Position numbers and translations under genes: made by a program
Shown here: one piece after another, positions 1-12,415 of the stretch
Layout of the letters: every line of letters begins with the position of its first letter
Position numbering within the stretch: position 1 is the stretch's first letter
NCBI GenBank assembly: GCA_034770075.1
Contig: CM068377.1
Coordinates: 77,860,406 to 77,924,405 of the forward strand
Length of the DNA: 64,000 nucleotides
DNA from: Aralia elata
Taxonomy: Eukaryota > Streptophyta > Magnoliopsida > Apiales > Araliaceae
Direction of reading: 5' to 3'
Notes under the pieces: generated by a model
Databases searched by the model: none
What the model saw: only the letters and a program-made list of their open reading frames with translations
What the model was told of the DNA's origin: nothing

Positions 1-2074
1 AGTTTCATTTATAAATCCCATTCAAACCTTTTGAAACCTAGGTTCTATATAGCCATTACATACTTAGATAGTACAAACATTCCAATTGACACATATAAAG
101 CTTATAAGAGCGTAATACATATGTACTAAGCTTTAGTTCACAAACAGACCCTCTTGGTAACTCTGCAGTACGGCGCGGCTGCGCTGCTCTTATGCCTGGA
201 AGTGGCGCGGCCGCGCTACTCCCATTCAGGCCCAAAACTGAGCTTTTCAATGCACAGTTAGCATGTTAGGGTCTTAGTATACAATAAATAACAAATATAC
301 CCATTATTCTGAAGTTCTTAAACTAAATTAGGTTCATGTATTCGATATTTAATATATCATTTTGGAATTTCTTTCCATAAAAAAACAAGCTTATTAGCTC
401 TTTTCCTTAAAGACTAGCCATGATCATATTTGTCCCTCATTTTATTGCCACATAGGTTCTGATACGCATGCTCAAATGTTAATAAAACATATTTACATCA
501 TTTCTTCAATTCAAGATAGCTTTTCCTTTAAAAACTTATTCATAAACAAATTTTACCAAGTCGCCACATGCATAACTAGCTTAAAAATTATATCAAATAC
601 ATTTTGATGCATATAGGACTTTATTACCCATATTCGAAGACTTAGATTGCAAAAGAAATCTGATTCCATTTCTAGGGTCCAGCGCGGCCGCACTGGTTTT
701 GGCTGGGGAAGTGGCGCGGTCGCGCCACTTCGGAACAGACTCAAAATAAACTTTGTTTCATGCACAGCTTGAATTCAATTCAAATAGCTTAGCTTTCATA
801 GCTTTAAACCCAAAAGTCACTTCCTATGACTTAGATTACCTTAAATAGCATGTACATATACAACATAACCTATCTTTTCTTCCAATTCATGCTTTTAAAC
901 AATTTAATCTCATTTAAGCAATTTAACAAACATGAAATATGTTTAGCATTACTTGACTGAATTCATAGCACATGAATTATATTTAAATCTAGAACTTTCG
1001 ATCCTAACAAATATATGATTATCAATTAATCAATATTACAACAATCCACAACCCAAACAAATATATTTCCATGCCTTTCAATTGAAAAGGGTTTATGGAT
1101 TACCTCTTGTATAGATTCTTTCAATTGAATCACTCAGATGATGCTCCTCCCTTTGCTTGATTACTTCACTGTAACTCCAGAGATTCTTCAAGCTCTCACT
1201 CACACTCTTAATTTCTCTCGGTAAGAAGATTTTAGCAAAGAAGAGAAGTGCACTAGATAGGTAAGATTTATAGAACTTAGATAATACTAGAATCTATTCT
1301 TGAACCCTAACCCCCACTCCATCAATTTCATCAGTTTCAGCCTCTTGGAGTTTCTCATGAGTCTATTGCAAGAATTAAAGAAAAGGAGTTGGGAAAAGAA
1401 AGAGTTTTTGGGTTAATGGAAAATGTAACTCCCTCCTTCCCAATTCCTGCAAACACGTTCCTTCTCCAATTGTCCCAAATTAACAGTCATGTGTGTCACA
1501 CCAAGTCAGCTGATGCATTTTTATTTCCTTTAAATAATTATTATAATCATTTAATCAATTAAATAAATCATTTGACCTTTTTGCCCTCCGGAATTCAATA
1601 TTTTCAATATTAATATCGATTCCTATTAAAATCGATGTTCCGAACGTCGTGGGATTATTTGTTTCGTCAAATTAGTTCCCGAAATTCGCGGTTGACTTTT
1701 TATCCGAAAAAAAATCAACCGGTTGACTTTGATCAAAAAGTAAACCCCGACACATTCTGTGATTATAGTTTATTCTGACTAATTTCGACGTTCCGGACTC
1801 ACATATACAGTCCGCGTCTTCAAATTCCACTCCGAACTTAAATTTGAGTTTTAACTCCATTTCTTGCATTTAATAAATTTGTTAACTACTTAGTTAAATT
1901 CAAATAGTTAAATTAATCCAAACCAACTATTTAGATACATCTCATCACATAACTCAATAATATATATATATATATAACACATACACATATATTTATTAAA
2001 AAAATCACTCCAGAGATTCACATAAATTCAATTTATTAACTCCATTAAATTACATAGTGATCTCGGGTATTACA
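1..2074 (-). repeat. Chromovirus-like LTR fragment L1 (left end outside window)
   Basis: The right edge ends in CTCGGGTATTACA at 2,074, which on the minus strand reads TGTAATACCCGAG. This matches the layout of the starts of the other chromovirus-type LTRs here (TGTAACTACCGGG in T, TGTAATATTTCG in S2, TGTAATGATTC in S1). The sequence has no coding capacity. It carries GC-rich palindromes (GCGCGGCCGCGC at 205-216 and an inverted repeat at 710-729) in an AT-rich background, as LTRs of this group here often do. Because the left end lies outside the window, I cannot tell a solo LTR from part of a complete element. Confidence 0.6.
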
Positions 2075-3489
2075 TGAACAATAATGCGTATAATAGTAAT
2101 ACGTAAAATTAAATGGCAGAACATGGTGTCAGTTAATAACTGGCACCAACTCCCACTAAGGCCTCGTTTGGCTACTCATTTATTCCTCCTTTCTAATTTA
2201 TTTTAATAAATTACTTATAATATAGTTCATGTCACATATTTAATCAATTAAACAGCCTCATTGAAATCAATTAAATAAAATAGAATAATTCTACATTAAA
2301 TCACATAGTCACATAAATAAAATTCTCCTTTATTAATAATGACAAATTATTAAATCTCTAATTAATTATTAAATTAATTAGAAATAACATTATGCTTATT
2401 TAAATAATGCATATAATCAAATAACGTCAATTAAACACATACTTTGAATATTAAAATTCTCCACATCAATTTAACTAATGTAACACATATAATTAAATTA
2501 ATCTACCACAAATTCATCAATTAATTATTTTATTAAATAATTAAATCATCGAAAAATATTTATTTAATTCAATAAATATTTAAATTAAATTACAGAATTC
2601 TCGTTCGCCACAATAAGCTTGCTATTTATAGGACTTTGCAAGAGTTGGGGCTTGATGGTCATTGTGCCAACTTTGTTAGGCTTTGTAAGCATTCCCCTTG
2701 ACTTAATTCTTGCTTAGTCAATCCCCTAAGGTTTCAAAATCTTACAAACCACCCCCTCTTTAACCAACTCAAGCCAACCATGGTTGAGTCATCATCATTC
2801 TTAGAAGAAATTAAAAAATTAGCATTAAATGCCACTTAGCTTCTTGGAGAAGCTTGGCACCAAGAAGCTTTGCCACCCACTTGGCCGACAACCTCCATGG
2901 GGTGGGTCCCTCATGGGTTGCCCCACCCATTTGGCCCACCTGATGACCCACGGGCGACCCAATTCGTTTTCTTTTGGTTCGGGTTTGGTTTAATAATTCG
3001 TTGTGCCTATCTTCGGCCTCTATTGCCATTTATTTGGGCCTTGATTGATTTATCATTGGGCCTCCTAACATTTTCTCTAATACTTCCGAGAATAAAGGCC
3101 GAAGACTTTAATAATTGTTCTTTAACATTTCTCGGCTTTTTGGTCAATTTCTCCGCTTGAAGCCACAGGCGAAAACTACATTTTTCGTTTCTGAATTTTA
3201 TTGGATATTACATATCGTGACATCATATAAATGAGATAACGTCTTTCGAAATCTCAAAAAACGTGAAAACATTTTCGGCGATAAATAGTGTTATTTCGTC
3301 TTTTATCGGAAAAATTTTATTTTTCTCGTATAACTTCCTAGTTCGTTAATTCTCATATACAAACACATCTTAGGTCATAATATGACCAATAAACACATAA
3401 CACAGAATAATATTCAATAAACTTTATTTTATTCAATAATATTCATAAAAACCCTAGTTACAAGTTAGGTTTGATTCTCGGTCATTACA
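2075..3489 (-). repeat. Second chromovirus-like LTR fragment L2
   Basis: The right end reads TTCTCGGTCATTACA (minus TGTAATGACCGAGAA) at 3,489. The 120 bases before it parallel the end of the T LTR: a run of ATTCAATAATATTCATAAA-type sequence, then a GTTACAAGTT segment, then the terminal TTACA. The left limit is not visible; the part after 2,074 may be the same LTR into which L1 inserted. The GC-richer middle (about 2,870-3,060) gives short ORFs on both strands but no recognisable protein. Confidence 0.5.
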
Positions 3490-4832
3490 ACTATACTCTA
3501 TGATTCTTGAAAATTAACTCTACTGTTGCTAAGTCATTTAGAAAGTATTTCAAAGCTACTTAGCAGCATCTCACAACAAATATTCTTTCTTAGTGATTGA
3601 ATAGATCTAAGTGATCTTTTGTCAGCCAAGTCTGTGTGACTTGAAGGATTTTTTGTGAATCAATTGAGTGAATTGTAATCTTAGTGATTACCCCTCCTTA
3701 GTGGAATATCCCTATTCGCAGAGTAGAAGAGAGGATTAGGAGACTTTTGTGCTGCGAACCTATTAAAATTGGATAATTCTAGGGAGCCCGGGGAATAGAA
3801 ACCGGTTTGGGAACCGGGTGATGTGGCTGTGCCACATTAGCAAGCTGCAAAGAAGTGAAGGACGGAAACAAAAAAACACACTCTGCTGAGCTGCCAAAAA
3901 TTTTCTCTCTCACACCAAAATCACTTTACACCAAACTTTTTCTCTCTCACACCAAACTTTCTCTCTCTATCAAACCAAAATCACTTTACACCAAACTCTC
4001 TCTCTCTCACCAAAATTATTTTACCAAAAACTCTCTCTCTCACCCAAATTCTCTACTTCACTGAAATGATATTTTCTCTCTCACCCAAATGTTTTACTTG
4101 CTGAAATGATTTTTTCTCTTTCCTGACATATGATATGGATGACTTCCATTAGTTGAAAATTCTCATTGTCTTTGTTTAGAAATTCAACTTGATAGATTCA
4201 CAAGAAGCCTCATCTCCAAAATACAAACAAACTGATTTTGGATTGAAATTTGTTCCTAGATGAAGTTTGTAGAGGGAGAGAGCAGCGACTGGAATTAGAG
4301 AATTTGGTGCCAGAGAGAGAAAATTTTTAGTAAAGTGATTTTGGTATGTGTGAGAGAGAAAATTTTTGATAAAGTAATTTTGGTGTGTGTGAGAGAGAGA
4401 GTTTGGTGTGTGAGAGAGATAAAGTTTGGTGTAAAGTTATGTTGGTGTGGGAGTGAATTTTTGGCAGCTTAATGCTTTTTTTTTGTTTCCCGCCCTTCAG
4501 TTCTCTGTTGATGTGGCTGTGCCACGTCACACGGTCGCTACTCCCGGTTTCCAATCCCGGGCAGCGTAGAAGAACTCATTAAAATTTCTAGTGTTCTTTA
4601 CTTTTTGTACATTTACTTTTCTGTCGCTCTACGTTTTATTTTTGTGACTTCTTTCCACACAGTGCACTAAATTTAGAACTGAGAATTTGTTTTAATCATT
4701 GAAGGGGTATTCAAAATATATTCCGTTGTGCTAAATTGAATTCATTAACTTTGGTAATCATTCATTAAAACAAAAATTTAAAGAATTTATTCAACCCCCT
4801 CCTATATATCTTTGTGCCTTTGGGAATAAACA
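3490..4832 (+). repeat. Sirevirus-type LTR, 3' portion, interrupted
   Basis: The last 50 bases (about 4,783-4,832) read TTCAACCCCCTCCTATATAT, then a TTTGTGCCTTTGGGAATAAACA end. This matches the reverse complement of the SIRE LTR terminus at 36,541, where the same order is TTCAACCCCCC, TTTTAGTGCTCTTAGGAATAACA. The upstream part contains TGCTGCGAACCTATTAAAAT (3,750-3,769), repeated in diverged form after the inserted inverted-repeat element. The start of this LTR is not visible and no internal domain follows. Confidence 0.55.
3783..4562. mobile_element. Foldback / long-TIR MITE-like element with CTCTCTCAC-rich arms
   Basis: The two halves are imperfect inverted repeats. The left half (GAGCCCGGGGAATAGAAACC, then GTGGCTGTGCCAC, GACGGAAACAAAAAAAC, GAGCTGCCAAAAATT, CACTTTACACCAAAC) recurs in the same order on the opposite strand in the right half, ending CCCGGGCA near 4,562. 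Arms are about 250-280 bp each and contain repeated CTCTCTCACACCAAA units. There is no coding capacity and no clean target duplication, although a diverged ATTAAAATT...TTCTAG segment lies on both sides. It could be a non-autonomous Mutator-like or foldback element. Confidence 0.6.
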
Positions 4833-5059
4833 TTCTCATTATATTTTTTTCTATATTTAATTATAGTTATTAGGGAATAAATTTGTTGTATAATAATAAG
4901 TTACTATTATGAAATTATTATAATAATAGTAATAATATATGAAACAACATTATATTAACTTACCAACTCATTAATTAGAACTAATTATATATCAGGTATA
5001 ATAATAACAACTATAATTAATATGATTATTGTGTTACTGATAATACATAATAATCCCAT

Positions 5060-5060
<1 letters not shown>

Positions 5061-5110
<50 letters not shown>
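5061..5110. repeat. (TAA)n microsatellite
   Basis: About 16 uninterrupted TAA/AAT units in an AT-rich stretch. Confidence 0.95.
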
Positions 5111-5644
5111 TTTAATTATTACAATATTAACTATTAATTATTATAAAAATAATACTATACAACAATATTATTATAAATTGTTGTGTTATGAAATTTTTAT
5201 TATTACAATATTTCATATTGATAGCTTTTTATTGTTTGATTAATATATTTTATTCGAAATTCCTTGAGAACCCGTAATTAACTTTACGTAATTATAAAGG
5301 TAGTAATTGTTTACGTAATTTCGGTAATTCCTTGGTGGCTTATTTCCATCTTTAAGGAGTTGGACAAATTGTTGGCTGTGATTTGCACCGAGTTTTTCTC
5401 CTTTCTTCTCTCCCTTCTTTTCTCCTTTTTTTTCTTTACACATTAAAAACTGCTTTAATTGAAGTTAAATTCTAAGTTTATTTAAAATAAATAAAATAAA
5501 ATTAGAGAGACTTTAAAAAATGTGATTTTATGTTGTTTTAATTTTAATTGTGATTTTATTTTTATAAATTGCAATTGTAAATATATTTTCTCATTTCTAA
5601 GTAAAATAATAAGTTCAATATGTATTATAAAAGTTAATTATTAT

Positions 5645-5870
5645 GTGGAGACTTGAATTCGACCTTGAATTCAAAGCTTAGTAGTTTGAATATAGTTCGA
5701 TCCGAGTCAGATCGAATTCGAGTAATGAATATTCGAGCCAAGTCGAATCTGAGTAGAGTTTTTCAAATAAAATTTGAATCCGAGTCGAATTCAAGTATGA
5801 ATTTAATTTTTCGAGTTGAATCTGAGCAGCTCCCTGTTTGATTCAGTTCGACACGTTTACACCCTTGCGT
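5645..5870. repeat. TCGAATTCGAG-rich repeat, possible MITE remnant
   Basis: Variants of TCGAATTCGAG, TCGAATCTGAG and GAGTTGAATCTGAG recur at short intervals, and the segment closes with TCGACACGTTTACACCCTTG. Many plant genomes carry short non-autonomous elements with this sort of sequence. I see no clear terminal inverted repeat or target duplication, so the class is uncertain. Confidence 0.3.
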
Positions 5871-7299
5871 ACCGGAAAGGAAATGAAAACAGGTTCTTTT
5901 TCAGGCAGCTAAGGAGCAGTAGTAGTAAGTGCATGCAGTTTATGAAAGTTTGCAAGATTTTCGATAGAAAGAAAAGTTTTATTTGCAGACGATATTTGCA
6001 GATCCAAGGCGTGGCATGCAAATAGACCTCATTGCTCTTGTGAGAGTAGGCATGCTCAACTAGTGCATTGTAATTTTGTTCCCTTGCGACTGCAGTATAT
6101 GTAGATGGAAATACTGCATGTGAGTAATTAAAAAATATTTAAGATTCATCTTACATAATTTATATTTGGTCACTTCAAATTTAATTAAAGTGATTTTGAT
6201 TTTCTTTAACAATTCAACTGTATAAATGCAAAGAGTATGCAAAAATATAAATATATTAATTCTTTATTTATTTAATTTGAGTTTGTGGAGCGCCATTATG
6301 ACTTGGATTGAACTCAGAGCAAGGCCTCTGATGAACCTTCTAGGCTTAAGATTTTCTTAAACAACCAAATCCGTTTAACAATTTCATTCAAAAGTAAAAA
6401 ATGATTTAATGGAGAATTTTTTTTTATTTTTTTTTTATTGAGAACCTATTTTTTCACAATTTTGTAACTTTTGTTGAGATGGTATATTTAAATTTGTGAT
6501 ATTACACAGTAAAATGAGAGGTTTCTATCATTAGACAATCACATTTGCACAATAATAGAGAATTTAAATTTATTTGAACCAGTGAATGATGCATTGAGGC
6601 TTGAGACCTAATGGTCCCAAGTTAAACTCTTACTATTGTGTGACTTCGTATTCTCTTATCGAGTTATTTTGTTCGATTTTTCTTTTGTTTATTGCGAGAC
6701 TTTCTTTTTTTTTCTTAAGTTTTTCTTATTATGTGATTTGTATTCTCATTTTTAAAATGTAGATATACCTCAAAAATAGGGACATTAAAAAAAGATAATG
6801 CTAGAGGTAGTAATTTTTTTTTGTCAAATAGTATCTCAAAAGACGTGGTATCATTACATTAGTTGGATAACCACTCGTGATCGGACATAAGAAGCCTAGA
6901 GAGATGCATTTGGATTCTGGATCCCACCTTCAACACTAGCACTATGTTTGTGAGTTTTGAATGAAAAAGAAAAAAAATGAAAATTTAAATTTGGGTAAAA
7001 AAGAAAAAAATATAAAATTTGTAAGGGTTTTTTATTTTTATTTTTATGTTGTTACTAAATTTATAAAAAAAAAGAAAAGCAAACTTAAGTTTTATATTTA
7101 GATTATTATTTTTCATTTTATTTAGTTTTTTTTGCATATCTGTCCGTTTTGGATCGAAAGCTTTAGTAAAAAAAATGAACAAGTTTTTCATCTATTTTGT
7201 TCTTCTATTTATTAGAAAATTCAGTAATAACAAAATTGGGCCAAAAGCTTAAATTTTTCGTCATTCTTTTCCTGTTCATTTTAATATTTAGATAGCATA

Positions 7300-7565
7300 T
7301 ACTACATCTGTTCTAAATTATGATCAATATTGACTTTTTAAAAGTCAATATGAGACATTTTTAAATTTAAAATTAATATAATTTTATATTTTAAAAATAA
7401 TAAATCTTGTAATTAGTGATACTTTTTTTAGCTAGTTTACAATATTCATAATTGTATCGACATAAATTGAATAAATTTATATTAATTTTAAATTTAAAAA
7501 TATTTAAAATTAAATTTTAAAAAGTTAATATTAATCTTATATTTTGGATAATGTATCATATAGAG
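7300..7565. mobile_element. Decayed Stowaway-like MITE
   Basis: The left end (ACATCTGTTCTAAATTATGA followed by TCAATATTGACTTTTT) is matched in inverted orientation by the right end (AAAAAGTTAATATTAATCTT, then ATATTTTGGATAATGTATCA). The arms are diverged and AT-rich. The pattern resembles the intact MITE starting at 7,756. Confidence 0.45.
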
Positions 7566-7755
7566 ATGATAGAAGGCTAAAGTAATGGTAAGTCATCATG
7601 GCATTTTGAGAAAAGAGATTTCTTATAGATTTGAAAAGATGATCAAAAGGCATAAGTAACATACCCTACCATCCTTGTTGTAAAGGCTTCATGGGTTGGC
7701 CGGTGCCGATGCACTTTCCAAACTTTTATGCAGATAATATCCCTCCAAGATCATA

Positions 7756-8135
7756 CTCCCTCTGTTCCTAAAAGATTGTCGTTTAAGGTTAATTCACGTA
7801 GATTAAAGAATGCAATTATTCCTTATGAAAAATACTATATTACCCTTGTTTTAATTATCTCAACTAATTGTTAACTTTGTAGATTTCAAAAAGGAATATA
7901 CTACCAACCATGAGATTATGAAGAAGAAGTATTGGGAAGGGAAGAGATTTGTAAAGACATTTCAACAACCAAGAAGGGTTTTGTATTTTTTTGAGAAAAA
8001 TTATTAAGTAGGAGAACTTTAAATGAGGGTAAAGTTGGAAAAAATTACTTCATTTGCATTGATAAACTCAAAACGTCAATCTTTTTGGAACAAAAATTAC
8101 TTCCTAAAACGACAATCTTTTAGGAACAGAGGGAG
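7756..8135. mobile_element. Stowaway/Tc1-mariner-type MITE, 380 bp
   Basis: A perfect terminal inverted repeat of about 29 bp begins CTCCCTCTGTTCCTAAAAG on the left, and its reverse complement ends ...AACAGAGGGAG on the right. TA dinucleotides flank both ends (7,754-7,755 and 8,136-8,137), which is the expected target duplication. No coding capacity is present, so it is non-autonomous and depends on a mariner-type transposase elsewhere. Confidence 0.92.
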
Positions 8136-11100
8136 TAACTGTTAATGATTTTTAAAATTTCTAATTAAATTTTGAATGAATTTATTTTATATATAAAATT
8201 AAAAAGAAAAAATAAAATACATATTAAGTGTCATAGAAATGACTTATATATTTTACTGTAATAAACCAGTGAAATTATTGTTATAATAATAGATACAACA
8301 ACAATAACAAAAGTAGTTATTTTCTAGAACAACGGTTGATATTGATTACAGGCTTAAAGTTGCAACTGTATGTAACCGCTAAACCTGCAGCGGTTAGTGG
8401 ATGTTTTTATTTTCCTGATTTTAGAAAGTTATAACTTACCAAATGACACCTATTCAAATACTATAAATAAAGGGTGCATGTAGTATTTCAGAAAACATAT
8501 TTTGGAAACATTCATTTCCTTATTCTCTCTTCCTGTTATGCATATTTTTTTAACTTATTGTATTACTGCATAATACAATACTCAGTAAACAACAATTCAG
8601 AAATTCATAGATTTGTTCGTAGGATATTCTTCAATAGTGCAAATTGAAGAATATCACGGATTTCATTGTATTTTAAAGGAAATTCACTAGAATCATTTTG
8701 CATCAATTAATGGAGCGAATTAAGCCTTAAGGACAGCGACCTGGTCGTGTCTTGAAGTCATTTTATCTATCATTTCCAGTTCTATCACTCATAAAAATAT
8801 TTTATCGAACAATAAGTACTTGTACCAGATTATTTTTCCTCTCCTATTTTTTTGCACATACAATATACATTTGCTTATGACACACATGATTTTGTTTTAT
8901 GATAATTATTAAAAAAATATTGATAAAAAAGTTAGTAAATAAATTTATGTCTCAGTTTATCATAAGTAAAACTTTATTATTCTTTAAAAATAAGTAACAA
9001 AGTTTAATTTACTGGAGTGGAGCGAGTATCATTTTGCACCATCAGTCGCAGTTTATAAGTCCTAACATTTCATTGTATTTAATTGATTGAAAAGTCGACA
9101 TGTATTTAATTGTGTGTGTAAATATATATATTTAACGGATATGTGATAGGATTGCGAAAAACATTGTAGACGATGAAGTTTGTAAACATCAAAATATTTA
9201 GAATGCATTATAAAAATAGATAAATACAAGGAGAAAATTTTATACTACCCAAAGATTTGCTACAATTATAGGATGGGCAATAAGAATATGGCCCTCATAA
9301 GGATTAATAATATATAATAAAATTTATGAAAAGTAATTTTTAAGTCGATAAATTTCATAACAAAATTAAATTGTAATTAACATTTAATTCTAAACGATAA
9401 GATAAAATAATTAATATATATATATATATATATTAATTTTTTCATATGTATCCACATACGTTAATATTTATTATCGACAGAAATTTTGAGTCTTATTATA
9501 TTATGCCTATAAAAAAACAGAGAAAGGAATAATATTACTCTAACATGCAAGTACAAAGACAAACTGCCAATTGCTTTAACAACAATGCAAGCCTAACACA
9601 ATTATATATATCTTTTCATCAATGGGGGAGGATACTGATATTCCAGGAATGGTGGTAGGATCTTGGCCTATCATGTCCATGAAAAATGGTCACTTTATTC
9701 CAGTTGACTGCTTGATCTTGACTCTTCCACTATGGAGGGAATATGCAAGTTTTCTTTGTAATTATTGCTCTATATATAATTTTGAGTGGGCTTATACCAA
9801 TTATTGTGGTTGACCTAATGAAACTTAAATTGTCAATTTTACAGTTAATACTCCTTTATTTAACTGGAAATTATATATATTAGTATATATTTGTAATAAA
9901 TATAATAAATTGAATGAATTATATATCTGTCCCTCCAAATTATATATCGGTCATTGCAAAATAACAACTTAATTATCAAAATGAACACTTGTATTTAGCA
10001 AAAAAATGAACACTTGTTTACTGATATTAATCACCTACCCTCATTTGTGAGTTTTATTTTGGAGGATGGGAAAGAAAAAAAATTTCTGTCCAAAAAAAAT
10101 GGAAGGAAGAACTTTCCCTTCTTATCATTCATTTCTCTCTAAAACAAAATTCATAATCGCAATTGTGTCAATTCTATTACTTGAATTGAATTTTCTCCAA
10201 TTTGGTATTACGTACTAGTCTTGCGCTATTTAATGAGTATATCTTTGTCATTAGTAAAATACACAATTTTCATTACTAATACGTGAAGTGAGTATTTTAC
10301 GCAATTAAATAACAAATTAAGATACTCTCACTAAACAGGCTTATGAGTATCACAAGACAAGAAATTGAGGAAAAGTTAATGACAATTATAATTAAGCAAA
10401 TGTTCAATTTAACAAATGATGGACTATTTTGAAATTGACTAATAACTTGAAAGGATAAATACGTAATTCGTTATCTTCTTTCTTTAATTTCCTTTCCGTT
10501 TTTTCTCAAAGGCTTTTCCCCACAGGCCACTATTGCATCCACTCATTCAGTCGGTGCCCACTGTATATTTTTGAAAGATATCAACAAGAAGTGGTCATGA
10601 CACATCCCCAATCTTCAAAGTAGAGAAGCTCCACTGGCTCTCATTGTCTTTTCAAATAAAAATTTGGAATGTACTGAGTATGTACCTTCAAGACAGAATA
10701 TAAGTCCAAGAAAAGATGGAAAGGAAATTAAAGAGCATTACTTCTTATGGTAGAACTATTTAAATGATAGCAATGCAAGACACATATGGTAGTCATTTCT
10801 TTTATAGTATATTTTAAAGGTAAATAAATCTTACTCCACTTTAAAATATATTAAAAAATATATATAATATATTATGATGAAGACAATTATTTTTAGAGAA
10901 TTGGTAATTTTATTTTTACTTGATTTTTCTCGTTCGAGATTTTCATCCACATGAGAGAAACTCATATAAAACTAACATATTTTCATATGGAAATATCTGC
11001 ATTTTTTTTCTTTTTTCTTTTCTCTTATCAATTGGTTTGGGGTTATAGAGTTTGATATTATTATAAGTCCGCAGATTTATAAGGCCTTTGTTTAATACAA

Positions 11101-11939
11101 TTATGTTTCTCAATAAAATAAATAAAAAATTTAACATGATATCGGAACAAATTTATCTTTGGGCTAAATAAAGACTTTTATTGCTTTTATTCTTACCCTA
11201 CGTTCAGTCTATTTTTCAAGGGTCAATGTTTCAAAATTTTCAACTAGTAACCACAATCAATTGGGCCAAAAAAATCATTTCTTTTATGGGTCTCTCTTAT
11301 GTGTGGGATACTAGGATCTCATATGCATCATATTCACGTCAAACATGTTGGATAATAATAACGCAGCGAAAAATAATAGTATAAAGAAATCGAAAAAAAA
11401 AAAGAAATCACACAAAATACAAAATTTACGTGTTTTACCAAAAAATTAGGGTTAATCCACAGTTGACGGTAAATCAACGTCAACATTTGTAGAATTTTGT
11501 ACATCATAATGTAGAAGCTATCGACGTCAGGATTTTTCCGAGTTAGGCTTTTATTATTATAGACCGTGGATTTTAAGGGGTGATTTTAGAAAATTCGACA
11601 TAAATGTCGAAGGAGTTTGAAAGTTTGATTTTAATGGGGAGCCAATTAGACAAAGTCGTTAGTTGGTAAAAATTTAAATGAATGTACCAACTCATTTGAA
11701 TTTTTAGATTTTGATAATCGAGATGACCTATCGTGTGATTCCGTAAAATTAGTTCGCAACCGAGATTCATCGAATTCAGGAGCTTGCTTAAATGAGGAGA
11801 AGGTATTAGGTACTCCCCCGACTTCCGTAAAACACGGTTATCGTTTTCTTAATGTTTTTCTTTAAAGATTAAATGAAGTACCTTGAGAGTCGTGATGTGT
11901 GTGTTTGTGTTCTGTGCCTATGTGATTTGTGTCGTTGGG
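8136..11939. other. AT-rich region with no confident gene; possible decayed LTR pieces
   Basis: I see no domain-bearing ORF. A segment at about 8,340-8,780 (AACCGCTAAACCTGCAGCGG, then AAGCCTTAAGGACAGCGACC) and one starting TGTTGGATAATAATAACGC near 11,346 resemble retrotransposon LTR sequence, but neither has a partner end or target duplication. A (TA)n run lies at about 9,415-9,431. One short ORF (9,622-9,813) is listed separately. Confidence 0.4.
9622..9813 (+). CDS. Unassigned 63-codon ORF, possible exon fragment
   Basis: ATG at 9,622 opens a 63-codon frame (MGEDTDIPGMVVGSWPIMSM...). Its first roughly 42 codons have less biased composition than the surrounding AT-rich DNA. An ATTATATATATC TATA-like run lies about 20 bases upstream, too close for a normal plant promoter spacing. 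The frame then runs into AT-rich sequence coding Cys/Tyr/Asn, which looks like intron or random DNA. I do not recognise the protein. It may be a first exon, a captured gene fragment or chance. Confidence 0.12.
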   Translation: MGEDTDIPGMVVGSWPIMSMKNGHFIPVDCLILTLPLWREYASFLCNYCSIYNFEWAYTNYCG

Positions 11940-12215
11940 GAACATCCAGGAGATCGTCTCCTAAAGTTAATTTGAATCGAATCATGAAACATAATGTATC
12001 GTTTCTTATGCCATTTAAGTCAAAATCTAAGGTATCGCCTCCTAAAATCAAGTCGTGAAATGTAAGTAACCTTAGGGGTCGTCTCCTAAGGTCGAGTCAT
12101 GGAATTTAGGGTGTCCTCTCCTAGAATCAAGTTGCCGAATGTAAATAACTTAGGGGTCGTTTCCTAAGGTCAAGTCGTGGAATCTAGGGTGTCGTCTCCT
12201 AGAATCCTCAAAGTT
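11940..12215. repeat. 78-bp tandem repeat (GGTCGTCTCCTAAGGTC)
   Basis: The segment CTTAGGGGTCGTCTCCTAAG starting at 12,071 recurs at 12,149 (period 78 bp). Each unit contains two related GTCGTCTCCTA boxes separated by GTCATGGAAT/GTCGTGGAAT. One or two more diverged copies lie upstream to about 11,940. No ORF crosses it convincingly. Confidence 0.8.
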
Positions 12216-12415
12216 TTGGTGGATACATTATCTTGGAAGCAACTTTGAGCCTCATTGAACCCATGTACAAAGGATTTGATTTGAAAGAAAAGTTTCGTTT
12301 TGGCTTTCATTTGACAAGAAATTTAAGGTGTCATTTTAGGGAAAACGTTGTTTTCAAACCCTTCGTCAAATAGGAATCAAGTTTCTATATTACTTCCAAT
12401 TTTAGCCTAGAATTG

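Larger units (their letters stand above)
4833..7299. other. AT-rich intergenic sequence without recognised genes
   Basis: Very AT-rich, with stop codons dense in all frames. It includes a (TAA)n tract at 5,061-5,110 and a TCGA-rich segment at about 5,645-5,870, listed separately. Short ORFs at 5,240-5,443, 5,816-6,025, 6,060-6,242 and 6,985-7,191 have low-complexity Lys/Asn/Phe composition and no visible domain. Confidence 0.5.

Noticed and set aside
2160..2200. GGCCTCGTTTGGCTAC as the end of a Helitron or hAT MITE
   Set aside because: No matching inverted end, target duplication or CTRR terminus was found nearby.
3855..4064. ORF with repeated SLSHTKLSL-type peptides as a gene
   Set aside because: It is the translation of CTCTCTCAC repeats in the foldback arm, and the mirror arm gives the same peptide on the other strand (4,327-4,554).
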